A stretch of DNA of 5,744 nucleotides from JBAUHN01 sp049680295 (GTDB lineage: Bacteria > Pseudomonadota > Alphaproteobacteria > Rhodobacterales > Rhodobacteraceae): positions 1-5,744 of the forward strand of contig JBAUHN010000002.1 of the NCBI GenBank assembly GCA_049680295.1, written 5' to 3'. The translations under genes and the position numbers were made by a program. The notes beneath the pieces were generated by a model. It was not told the DNA's origin. It made no database searches and saw nothing but the letters and a program-made list of their open reading frames with translations. Of the stretch, positions 1-5,688 are shown piece after piece (positions within the stretch are counted from its first letter, which is position 1; every line of letters starts with the position of its first letter).

Positions 1-773
1 GTGTTGGCAACACCCAGCACGACGAAGGGCCCGGCAGGCCGCGTGCCGATGTGACCGTTCAGAAAATGATTCCAAAATATGATCTCGTCGTGGTTTCTTT
101 TGCCGTTCCGGTCTTCGGGCCCGTCGAATACGGGTGGTGTTGCGTGAAAAGCCAAAAGGTCGATGCGGGCTTTGTCCGGCAGTTCGATGGGGACAACCCA
201 ATGGGCAACCGAAGACAGCCTTTGGATGGCCTGTGCGCCCGCACTGGGGAAGGGGGCGTTGTCGTCGGTGACGGGCAGTAAGGCGCCCGGCAATTCACGC
301 CAGGCCACAGCCGAGAAATCCTGAACCTCGTCTTCAAGGATTGGGTGTTTGGACAAGATCGCCATGCCGCCCTGACCGGAAAACCGGCCAAAGCCCTGCG
401 CGTCTCCGGGGCCGCCGAGACGGCCATCCCCGTCCATATCCAGCACAGTCGGCATGCCGGTGTTGGGCCGATTGGCAAAACGGTAGGGATAGTACGGCCC
501 ATCTGTTCCAAGCCGGTCCGCGAAAGCGTTCAATGCAGCCCCCGTCAGATCATAGTCAAACCCTTGCAGAACGACGACGTCGGGGTTGGTGATCGTCAAT
601 ACCCGGTAGATCGCGCCAAGCTGCGGGTCCTTGTCGCGCAGAATGTCGCGCATCAACAGGCCGGGGCCATCGCGTTTCAACTCGGTATGATAACTTGCAA
701 CCCGCAGCCCATCGGCGATCACAGGAGCGCCGATCAATGCGAATAACAGGGCCGTGATCAGGCGGTTTGAAAT
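1..773 (-). CDS. Secreted endonuclease/exonuclease/phosphatase-fold protein (3' end cut by window edge)
   Basis: The frame is open from the window edge to about 773 and gives 257 codons plus two bases. With the start placed at 773, residues 1-20 form a clear signal peptide: Arg4, a hydrophobic core ITALLFALIGAP, and a VIA|DG cleavage-like site. The mature protein should therefore be exported. Recognisable EEP-family landmarks are NPDVVVLQGFDYD (63-75), the acidic DMDGDGRLGG (112-121), QGFGRFSGQGGMAILSKHP (126-144), and the histidine strand AFHATPPVFDGPEDRNG (208-224). The fold is assigned from these; no substrate can be named. Two residues normally catalytic or metal-binding in EEP enzymes look replaced: Gly71 where QE is usual, and Val255 in GVAN where GDxN is usual. 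The first codon appears to be ATT. Other starts are ATG at 884 in frame (37 extra residues, mostly inside the neighbouring gene), TTG at 737, GTG at 722, or a one-base indel after the ATG at 780. The gene overlaps the upstream membrane-protein gene by 16 nt, so the two are probably co-translated. Family confidence is high; start and activity are uncertain. Confidence 0.85.
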   Translation of the reverse strand, partial: MSNRLITALLFALIGAPVIADGLRVASYHTELKRDGPGLLMRDILRDKDPQLGAIYRVLTITNPDVVVLQGFDYDLTGAALNAFADRLGTDGPYYPYRFANRPNTGMPTVLDMDGDGRLGGPGDAQGFGRFSGQGGMAILSKHPILEDEVQDFSAVAWRELPGALLPVTDDNAPFPSAGAQAIQRLSSVAHWVVPIELPDKARIDLLAFHATPPVFDGPEDRNGKRNHDEIIFWNHFLNGHIGTRPAGPFVVLGVAN

Positions 774-1597
774 CCGACATCCTCGGCGTCGGCATAGGCG
801 CGGCGACGCTTTTCCTGGATCATATCTGCGATTTTGTGCATTGCGATGCCGCGCATGATCATACTGGCGGGAAGAAAGGCCCATGCGCTAATCGTCCAGA
901 TCAAAGTTTGCGGGTTGGATAGTGAAATCGGATCAATCAAATCCGAGGCTGCCTTGACCACAGCGGGTATCAGGAACGGTAACAAAAACCCAAGTGCAAT
1001 GTTTATCCGCGCATCGCGTTGCAACCTGTGCAGGACATCCCCACCGGCGGTGGGGTCAAAGAGCGGCAGGTTCACCCACACATTGAACGCGCCCTTGCGC
1101 GCAGGCCAGCCCAATCCGCGCACCAGCACCAAAAAGGCAACCAGAGCAACCAGCGATATCAGATAGGAAATGCCGGCAGATGTGCGCACGGAGGCAACAA
1201 CATCGGCGCTGGCATCACTGGGCAACATCAACACAATCAGCCGCACTGGCGAAAACGGAAAGTCGATAACATTGCCGATAATCGTACCGATTGAGGTCAG
1301 TGCGTTTGTCGTGGCCGTTGGTTCAACTTTGCCTTTGCTGATAATCGTTAGCAGAAACACAATCATGAACAGGGCGACGAACCGCAATCTGTTAAACGGA
1401 GCCGCATCGCGAAATTCCACGATGCTGGGAAAATGGGAGTTGTATTCCACAAACGTCAAAAAAGCCGCCAGCAAAGCCACCAGCACAACAATTTGCGAGC
1501 TGTCAGATCTGACGTCCGGAAGCAACAAGGCAGGCGTTGCAATCAACAAGGCGACCAGCAGGCCGCGCATGGCTGCGCCCGAAATTCGTACAATCAC
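758..1597 (-). CDS. Conserved hypothetical six-helix inner-membrane protein
   Basis: This encodes 279 residues of unknown function; I recognise no enzyme or transporter motif. Hydrophobic segments suited to membrane helices lie at about 11-28, 36-52, 71-88, 142-160, 197-215 and 231-251. The longer extra-membrane stretches are about 89-141 and 161-196. The latter holds the distinctive segment FNVWVNLPLFDPTAGGD (171-187), followed by a basic, probably cytoplasmic part (HRLQRDAR). The C-terminus is charged (QEKRRRAYADAED). I chose the GTG start at 1597 because AGGGG (1610-1606) lies eight bases upstream; an inner ATG at 1570 has a weaker site and would trim the first helix. A three-codon frame ATG-AAA-CAG-TGA (1605-1594) lies between that site and the GTG and overlaps it, which could affect initiation or be chance. 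The gene overlaps the EEP-fold gene downstream by 16 nt, so the two products may act together at the envelope. It is separated from leuD by a likely terminator. The gene call is secure; the function is unknown. Confidence 0.85.
   Translation of the reverse strand: MIVRISGAAMRGLLVALLIATPALLLPDVRSDSSQIVVLVALLAAFLTFVEYNSHFPSIVEFRDAAPFNRLRFVALFMIVFLLTIISKGKVEPTATTNALTSIGTIIGNVIDFPFSPVRLIVLMLPSDASADVVASVRTSAGISYLISLVALVAFLVLVRGLGWPARKGAFNVWVNLPLFDPTAGGDVLHRLQRDARINIALGFLLPFLIPAVVKAASDLIDPISLSNPQTLIWTISAWAFLPASMIMRGIAMHKIADMIQEKRRRAYADAEDVGFQTA
780..784 (-). promoter_or_regulatory. Ribosome binding site that favours an ATT start for the EEP-fold gene
   Basis: On the minus strand GAGGA (784-780) is followed by six bases (TGTCGG) and then ATT at 773-771, in the frame that encodes the signal peptide. 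The spacing is normal for a Shine-Dalgarno site. No ATG, GTG or TTG lies at that position. The only nearby ATG (780-778) shares a base with this motif and is in another frame. The site lies inside the last codons of the upstream gene. Confidence 0.5.
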
Positions 1598-1631
1598 TGT
1601 TTCATCCCCTCAACTTGGTCGGGTGGATTGC

Positions 1632-1760
1632 AATGTCCCACTTTACGTCCAACTTGATGTCACCGGCTTGAGTGACGCGCCTCATTCTTGTCAAATTTCT
1701 GCCCTCTTGCGCCTTAATTCTCAAGGCTGTTGGTAAAGAAGACGTAAAGGGTAGGGCATT
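1632..1760. repeat. Imperfect inverted repeat flanking the possible promoter
   Basis: The plus strand at 1741-1749 and the minus strand at 1649-1641 both read GACGTAAAG exactly. The similarity continues: plus 1752-1760 is TAGGGCATT and minus 1640-1632 is TGGGACATT, seven of nine bases the same, if a two-base gap (GG, 1750-1751) is allowed. The arms face each other across about 91 nt that contain the TTGACA hexamer. This could be a pair of regulator sites; the regulator is not known. Confidence 0.45.
1666..1694 (-). promoter_or_regulatory. Possible promoter for the membrane-protein/EEP gene pair
   Basis: A perfect -35 consensus TTGACA lies at 1694-1689 on the minus strand. Seventeen bases downstream the hexamer is TCAAGC, a poor match to TATAAT. 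The position, about 70 nt upstream of the GTG start, and the presence of a terminator after leuD make a promoter here reasonable. The weak -10 keeps confidence low. Confidence 0.25.
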
Positions 1761-1824
1761 TTGAAGGTGAATATGGTGCGATCATGCAGCATTAATGTGG
1801 CGAAAAAACGGCAGATCGCAACAT

Positions 1825-1853
1825 CTAGTGGGCACTGGATTTATGCCCACTAG
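1825..1853. repeat. Perfect 10-bp inverted repeat with 9-nt loop
   Basis: CTAGTGGGCA (1825-1834) is mirrored exactly by TGCCCACTAG (1844-1853), with CTGGATTTA between. No T-run follows directly on either strand; on the minus strand a T6 run comes only about 14 nt later. It is therefore not a textbook terminator and may be an operator dyad or an RNA hairpin after leuD. It includes CTAG, a tetramer that is generally uncommon in bacterial genomes, in both arms. Confidence 0.85.
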
Positions 1854-1872
1854 CGGCGTGTTGATCAATTGG

Positions 1873-1898
1873 AAACAATCCCCCGAAAAACCGGGGAA
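1873..1898 (-). terminator. Probable rho-independent terminator of leuCD
   Basis: On the minus strand, starting about 16 nt after the leuD stop, the RNA can fold into a seven-pair stem made of TTCCCCG (1898-1892) and CGGGGGA (1885-1879), including one G-U pair, around a six-base loop GTTTTT. It is followed by TTGTTTCC. The stem is GC-rich and the tail is T-rich though interrupted. There is no T-run on the plus-strand side, so it should act on leu transcription only. Confidence 0.6.
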
Positions 1899-1914
1899 AT
1901 AAGAATCACCAGTG

Positions 1915-2520
1915 TCAGACCCAAGGGCGCGTCGCGGATGCATTCGCTTCGAAACTGTCGATGGAGGAGACCTTTTCCATGGTCAGGCCAATGTCGTCCA
2001 GCCCCTCCAACAGGCAGTGCTTTTTGAACGCATCAACCTCGAAACTGAACGCCTCACCGTCGGATGTCATCACGGTCTGCGCCTCCAGATCAATGCTCAT
2101 CCTTGCATTTGCCCCTTTTTCCGCGTCCTTCATCAGCACGTCGATCTGATCCTGGGGCAGGGCAATCGGCAAGATACCGTTCTTAAAGCAGTTGTTATAA
2201 AAGATGTCAGCGAAGCTGGGCGCGATAACACAGCGAATGCCGAAATCCTTGATCGCCCAAGGCGCGTGTTCGCGCGATGATCCACAACCAAAGTTGTCGC
2301 CTGCCACCAGAATTTCGGCATCGCGGTAGGCGTCCCTGTTCAACACAAACGACGGAATTTCGTTGCGGTCGTCGTCATAGCGCATTTCGTCAAACAGGTT
2401 TACGCCAAGGCCGGACCGTTTGATGGTTTTCAAAAACAGTTTTGGGATGATCATATCAGTGTCGATGTTGATCATCGGCATTGGGGCTGCAATGCCGGTC
2501 AGAGTGTTGAATTTGTCCAT
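1915..2520 (-). CDS. leuD: 3-isopropylmalate dehydratase small subunit
   Basis: LeuD joins LeuC to isomerise 2-isopropylmalate to 3-isopropylmalate, the second step of leucine synthesis, in the cytoplasm. The protein is 201 residues, the usual length for the bacterial type. Family landmarks are INIDTDMIIPK (17-27), the substrate-binding swivel-domain loop GDNFGCGSSREHAPW (74-88), IAPSFADIFYNNCFKNGILPI (99-119), and the C-terminal LEGLDDIGLT. It is complete, with no sign of damage. The ATG shares one base with the leuC stop (TAATG), and a GGGAG site within the last leuC codons lies about eight bases upstream of the ATG, so translational coupling with LeuC and a 1:1 supply of subunits are likely. 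A probable terminator follows the stop. Confidence 0.98.
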   Translation of the reverse strand: MDKFNTLTGIAAPMPMINIDTDMIIPKLFLKTIKRSGLGVNLFDEMRYDDDRNEIPSFVLNRDAYRDAEILVAGDNFGCGSSREHAPWAIKDFGIRCVIAPSFADIFYNNCFKNGILPIALPQDQIDVLMKDAEKGANARMSIDLEAQTVMTSDGEAFSFEVDAFKKHCLLEGLDDIGLTMEKVSSIDSFEANASATRPWV

Positions 2521-3926
2521 TACATCATCTCCCGTACGTCGGTCAGTTTGCCGGTGATTGCAGCAGCGGCCGCCATTGCAGGCGACATCAGATGCGTCCG
2601 GCCACCACGGCCTTGTCTGCCTTCAAAGTTGCGGTTGGATGTGGCGGCACAGCGCTCGCCCGGTTCCAACTGATCGGGGTTCATCGCCAGACACATTGAA
2701 CAGCCAGCAAGCCGCCATTCGAACCCTGCATCCTTGAATATGTCTGCCAGACCTTCTTGCTCGGCTTGCGCGCGAACAAGACCTGATCCGGGGACAATCA
2801 TCGCCCGCAACCCGTCCTTGATCTTTTTGCCTTTCAGGATTGCAGCCGCCGCACGCAGGTCTTCGATTCTTCCATTGGTGCACGAGCCGATAAAGACGGT
2901 ATCGATGGTGACATCTTGCAGCGGGGTGCCAGCTGTCAGGCCCATATAGTCGAGCGAGCGCTGGGCGGCGTCGACCTTGCCACCCTGGAAATCAGATGCA
3001 GCGGGCACGTTGGCGGTGATTGGCAGCACGTCTTCGGGCGAGGTGCCCCAAGTGACCACCGGGGCGATGTCTTCGCCCTTAAGGGTCACGACCTTGTCCC
3101 ACTGCGCATCATCATCCGAAAACAGCGTCTTCCACCACGTCAGGGCTGCTTCCCACTGTGCGCCCTTGGGCGCGTGGGGGCGGCCCATGCAATATTCAAA
3201 CGTCTTTTCATCAGGTGCGATCAGACCTGCACGTGCCCCGCCCTCAATGGCCATGTTGCAGACGGTCATACGACCCTCCATCGACAAATCGCGAATGGCT
3301 TCGCCGCTATATTCGATGACATATCCCGTTCCACCAGCGGTGCCGGTTTCGCCGATCACGCTAAGGGTAATGTCCTTGGCGGTCACGCCGGGGCGCAGTT
3401 TACCGGTGATTTCGACCTTCATGTTCTTGCCCTTGCGCTGGATCAGCGTCTGGGTGGCCAGCACATGTTCAACCTCGGAGGTGCCAATGCCATGCGCCAA
3501 GGCACCAAAGGCCCCATGGGTCGCCGTATGGCTGTCGCCGCACACAACGGTCATGCCGGGCAGTGTCCAGCCCTGTTCGGGGCCGACAATATGCACAATG
3601 CCCTGACGGACGTCGGAAACCGGATAGTAGTGAATGCCAAAATCCTTGGCATTTTTGTCAAGCGCATCCACCTGAATGCGGCTGTCTTCGGTCATCGTGG
3701 CTGCATTGGCGCGGTCCAGCGTGGTTGGCACGTTGTGATCCGGCACAGCAATGGTTTTGTCAGGCGCGCGTACGGTCCGGCCCGTCATCCGCAGCCCCTC
3801 AAAGGCCTGGGGGCTTGTCACCTCGTGTACAAGGTGGCGGTCGATGTACAGCAGGCAGGTGCCGTCATCGGCTTCGTGGGCTACATGCGCATCCCAGATT
3901 TTGTCATAAAGCGTCTTGGGGGACAT
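2520..3926 (-). CDS. leuC: 3-isopropylmalate dehydratase large subunit
   Basis: LeuC is the aconitase-like, [4Fe-4S]-binding subunit of isopropylmalate isomerase. Its 468 residues match the usual length. The three cluster cysteines are in place: Cys349 in GSCTNGR, and Cys409 and Cys412 in GCSMC. Other conserved blocks are YIDRHLVHEVTSPQAF (27-42), VPDHNVPT (61-68), VCGDSHTATHGAFG (128-141), GTSEVEHVLATQT (148-160), MAIEGGARAG (225-234) and SNRNFEGRQGRGG (430-442). Nothing suggests loss of function. The ATG at 3926 is preceded by GGGAGAGGA, a strong ribosome binding site. The gene is first in the leuC-leuD unit and divergent from the MscS channel gene, so its promoter must lie in 3927-4132. 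I see no clear leader-peptide attenuator or T-box there. Confidence 0.98.
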   Translation of the reverse strand: MSPKTLYDKIWDAHVAHEADDGTCLLYIDRHLVHEVTSPQAFEGLRMTGRTVRAPDKTIAVPDHNVPTTLDRANAATMTEDSRIQVDALDKNAKDFGIHYYPVSDVRQGIVHIVGPEQGWTLPGMTVVCGDSHTATHGAFGALAHGIGTSEVEHVLATQTLIQRKGKNMKVEITGKLRPGVTAKDITLSVIGETGTAGGTGYVIEYSGEAIRDLSMEGRMTVCNMAIEGGARAGLIAPDEKTFEYCMGRPHAPKGAQWEAALTWWKTLFSDDDAQWDKVVTLKGEDIAPVVTWGTSPEDVLPITANVPAASDFQGGKVDAAQRSLDYMGLTAGTPLQDVTIDTVFIGSCTNGRIEDLRAAAAILKGKKIKDGLRAMIVPGSGLVRAQAEQEGLADIFKDAGFEWRLAGCSMCLAMNPDQLEPGERCAATSNRNFEGRQGRGGRTHLMSPAMAAAAAITGKLTDVREMM

Positions 3927-4132
3927 AGGTCCTCTCCCGTCGTTTGAGAAATGTCGTCAGGTGAATTTAGGGGTGTTCAGAGTAGATAGGCCAAAACGGT
4001 GTGTCTGACGCCAAAAAAACGTTCGGTCAGCCGCGCCCGGTCGTCGATATCAAACACCAATGTCATACGCGATGAGATACTAGTACAAACTGCATCCTGC
4101 AAGGGTGTGCGGCTTGCGATACTCCCGGCCAC
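3927..4132. other. Divergent leuC / mscS-family promoter region
   Basis: This 206-nt gap must hold the start signals for both leuC (minus) and the channel gene (plus). On the minus strand TTGCAG (4103-4098) with TATCTC 17 bases downstream (4080-4075) is a weak promoter candidate, and a TATGAC hexamer (4068-4063) is another possible -10. An 8-bp palindrome TACTAGTA lies at 4078-4085, where a regulator could sit. CTGAC/GTCAG arms at 4005-4009 and 4026-4030 enclose an A7 run. No confident plus-strand promoter or Shine-Dalgarno site was seen ahead of 4133. Confidence 0.5.
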
Positions 4133-5521
4133 ATGCAAAAAAGACCCATGAGCCAACACACAAGCGAAAGCCAATTGGGCGCGACCGTGCAATCCGTCAC
4201 GCAGTCGCAACCGGTAACCGAAATTCTGGACGTCGGTCAGTCGCTTTATACACGGGTTGAATTGTTTCTGGATTCGCTTTGGCGTCCGTGGAATGCCTAT
4301 CAGGTTGGCATCGCGGCGGTTTGCCTACTGGTGGCGGCGGGGTTGGCGCGGTTTTTCGCCCCCCGTTTTCGCGAATGGCTTGCAACCCGCGAAGGCTGGC
4401 CCAAATGGCGGTTGAGACTGCTGTTGGTGGTGCACCGCCGTCTGCAAGGCATCATCTTTGTTTGTTTGCTGTGGATTTCGGTCTTTGCGATCCGGATCAG
4501 CACCTGGCCGTCACGGTCCTATTTGATCAGCGTGATCGGTACCCTTGCTTTGGCGTGGATGGTTATCGTGCTGACAACCCGCCTGATCCGATCGCCATTC
4601 TTGCGTAAAATCGTGCGCTACGGTGCGCTGGCGTTTTTCACCCTCCAAATCCTTGGCATCACAAATGAGGCAAGCCGCATTCTCGACAGTGCCGCATTGG
4701 AAATGGGCGAGGTCCGGATTTCGCTGCTGTTGGTCTTGCAAGGCGTGGTTATTGTCGGGGTTCTTTTTGCTCTGGCCCGGTTTGTGTCCCGCACCACATC
4801 ACAGCGTATCCGGGCAAACGAAGACATCAGCCCGTCGATGCAGGTGCTTGCCATCAAGGCGCTGCAAATCACGCTTTATGGCATTGCGTTCTTTATGGGT
4901 GTCAAGGCGATTGGCATTGACCTGACCGGCCTTGCGGTCTTGTCCGGTGCCATTGGTGTGGGTCTTGGTTTTGGTCTGCAAAAGGTCGTCTCGAACCTTG
5001 TGTCGGGGGTGATCATCCTGCTCGATAAGTCGATCAAACCCGGTGACGTGATCTCATTGGGTCAGACCTTTGGCTGGATCAACTCACTGGGCGCACGCTA
5101 TGTCAGCGTGGTCACGCGTGACGGCAAGGAATACCTGATCCCGAACGAAGACCTGATCACCGGTCAGGTGGTGAACTGGTCCCATTCGAACGATTTTGTC
5201 CGGCTTGATATCTACTTTGGAACCTCCTACGACTGCGATCCGCATCAGGTTCGGGCCTTGGCTATTGACGCTGCCAAAAGTGTCGAGCGGGTGCTGAGCT
5301 TTAAGCTGCCAGTGTGCCACATCGTCGGATTTGGCGACAGTTCAGTGGACTATATCTTGCGGTTTTGGATCAAGGATCCGACCGGCGGGCTGACCAACAT
5401 CCGCGGTAATGTCTATTTGGCGCTTTGGGACATATTCAAAGAAAACAACATATCGATTCCCTTCCCGCAGCGCGAAGTTCGATTGCACCGTGATCAAATC
5501 GACCCTTCAGCCGATAGTTGA
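4133..5521 (+). CDS. MscS-family mechanosensitive ion channel
   Basis: An inner-membrane channel that opens under membrane tension and lets solutes escape on osmotic downshock. The 462 residues start with a polar N-terminus (1-52). Hydrophobic segments follow at about 57-74, 104-121, 127-149, 159-176, 196-216 and 243-262, then the pore-lining helix region 266-298, recognised by the small-residue run LSGAIGVGLGFGLQK (270-284) and NLVSGVIILLD. Next come the beta domain (KPGDVISLGQTFGWI, 302-316; GKEYLIPNEDLI, 331-342; VVNWSHSN, 346-353) and the alpha/beta vestibule ending in ISIPFPQREVRL (440-451). It has more helices than the three-helix E. coli MscS and is nearer to the mid-sized MscS-like channels. 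The start is open: ATG at 4133 has no ribosome site, while ATG at 4148 (five residues shorter) follows the purine run AAAAAAGA. Either start keeps all domains. It is divergent from leuC and probably monocistronic. Confidence 0.95.
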   Translation: MQKRPMSQHTSESQLGATVQSVTQSQPVTEILDVGQSLYTRVELFLDSLWRPWNAYQVGIAAVCLLVAAGLARFFAPRFREWLATREGWPKWRLRLLLVVHRRLQGIIFVCLLWISVFAIRISTWPSRSYLISVIGTLALAWMVIVLTTRLIRSPFLRKIVRYGALAFFTLQILGITNEASRILDSAALEMGEVRISLLLVLQGVVIVGVLFALARFVSRTTSQRIRANEDISPSMQVLAIKALQITLYGIAFFMGVKAIGIDLTGLAVLSGAIGVGLGFGLQKVVSNLVSGVIILLDKSIKPGDVISLGQTFGWINSLGARYVSVVTRDGKEYLIPNEDLITGQVVNWSHSNDFVRLDIYFGTSYDCDPHQVRALAIDAAKSVERVLSFKLPVCHIVGFGDSSVDYILRFWIKDPTGGLTNIRGNVYLALWDIFKENNISIPFPQREVRLHRDQIDPSADS

Positions 5522-5533
5522 TTGGCACGCGAA

Positions 5534-5580
5534 CGCAATATTGCGCTAATTTTGGGGTTTTTCTTGCCGATTGCGCAATC
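5534..5580. repeat. Pair of 12-bp palindromes sharing ATTGCGC
   Basis: CGCAATATTGCG (5534-5545) and GATTGCGCAATC (5569-5580) are each perfect palindromes. The heptamer ATTGCGC begins at 5540 and again at 5570, 30 bases apart, close to three helical turns. The second palindrome also sits inside a larger stem, CTTGCC (5563-5568) with GGCAAG (5589-5594). The arrangement suits two operator sites or a structured RNA tail. Confidence 0.75.
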
Positions 5581-5611
5581 TTCAACTTGGCAAGGCTACA
5601 ACAGCCTGTCA

Positions 5612-5640
5612 TTGAAAAATCCTCTTTCGGTTGTTAGCTT
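5612..5640 (+). promoter_or_regulatory. Possible promoter for the gene at the right edge
   Basis: TTGAAA (5612-5617) matches the -35 consensus at five of six bases. After exactly 17 bases comes TAGCTT (5635-5640), a three-of-six match to TATAAT. It lies about 50 nt upstream of a strong ribosome binding site, which suits a promoter for a plus-strand gene running off the window. Confidence 0.35.
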
Positions 5641-5688
5641 GAAGATACCCCAGCGCCGGGGGGCAGTCGGCGCGCTTAAAGGAGGACA

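Larger units (their letters stand above)
1598..1914. other. 317-nt intergenic region between leuD and the membrane-protein gene
   Basis: No convincing gene is present on either strand. Going with minus-strand transcription from leuD, it holds a GC-rich hairpin next to the leuD stop, a perfect 10-bp dyad at 1825-1853, a 7-bp inverted repeat TGCGATC/GATCGCA (1777-1783 and 1814-1820), an imperfect inverted repeat with arms at 1741-1760 and 1632-1649, and a TTGACA hexamer at 1694-1689. The stretch is richer in A and T than the flanking genes. Together these suggest a control region for the membrane-protein/EEP pair rather than leftover coding sequence. Confidence 0.7.
5522..5688. other. Intergenic region after the MscS-family gene
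   Basis: This stretch has no convincing gene. It holds two 12-bp palindromes, a nested hairpin, a possible plus-strand promoter, and a GC-rich segment at 5648-5673 that can fold as CCCC/GGGG (5648-5651 with 5658-5661) or GCGCC/GGCGC (5653-5657 with 5669-5673) shortly before a strong ribosome site. No standard terminator with a T-run was seen for the channel gene. Confidence 0.6.

Noticed and set aside
59..511. 150-residue minus-strand frame within the EEP-fold gene
   Set aside because: It is out of phase with the frame carrying the signal peptide and EEP motifs, and is Arg- and Pro-rich as is typical of GC-rich shadow frames.
556..780. Minus-strand ATG at 780 as the start of the EEP-fold gene
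   Set aside because: That frame ends at 556 and encodes no EEP motif. It would work only with a one-base indel, which is kept as an alternative under the start-codon finding.
1170..1736. 188-residue plus-strand frame opposite the membrane-protein gene
   Set aside because: It is low-complexity, Thr- and Ser-rich shadow sequence opposite a clear membrane-helix pattern.
2916..3947. 343-residue plus-strand frame opposite leuC
   Set aside because: It is a shadow of a highly conserved gene. The leuC frame has all cluster cysteines and family motifs, and the antisense frame has no recognisable domain.
4005..4030. CTGAC/GTCAG hairpin around an A7/T7 run as a leuC attenuator
   Set aside because: The stem is five pairs with a 16-nt loop, and the T-run is in the loop rather than after the stem.
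3977..4066. A 29-residue minus-strand frame upstream of leuC that ends in two Leu codons (CTA CTC), as a leu leader peptide
   Set aside because: It has no ribosome binding site, and only five Leu codons that are mostly spread out. No terminator/antiterminator pair fits in the 50 nt before leuC. The longer version of the frame runs into the channel gene on the other strand.
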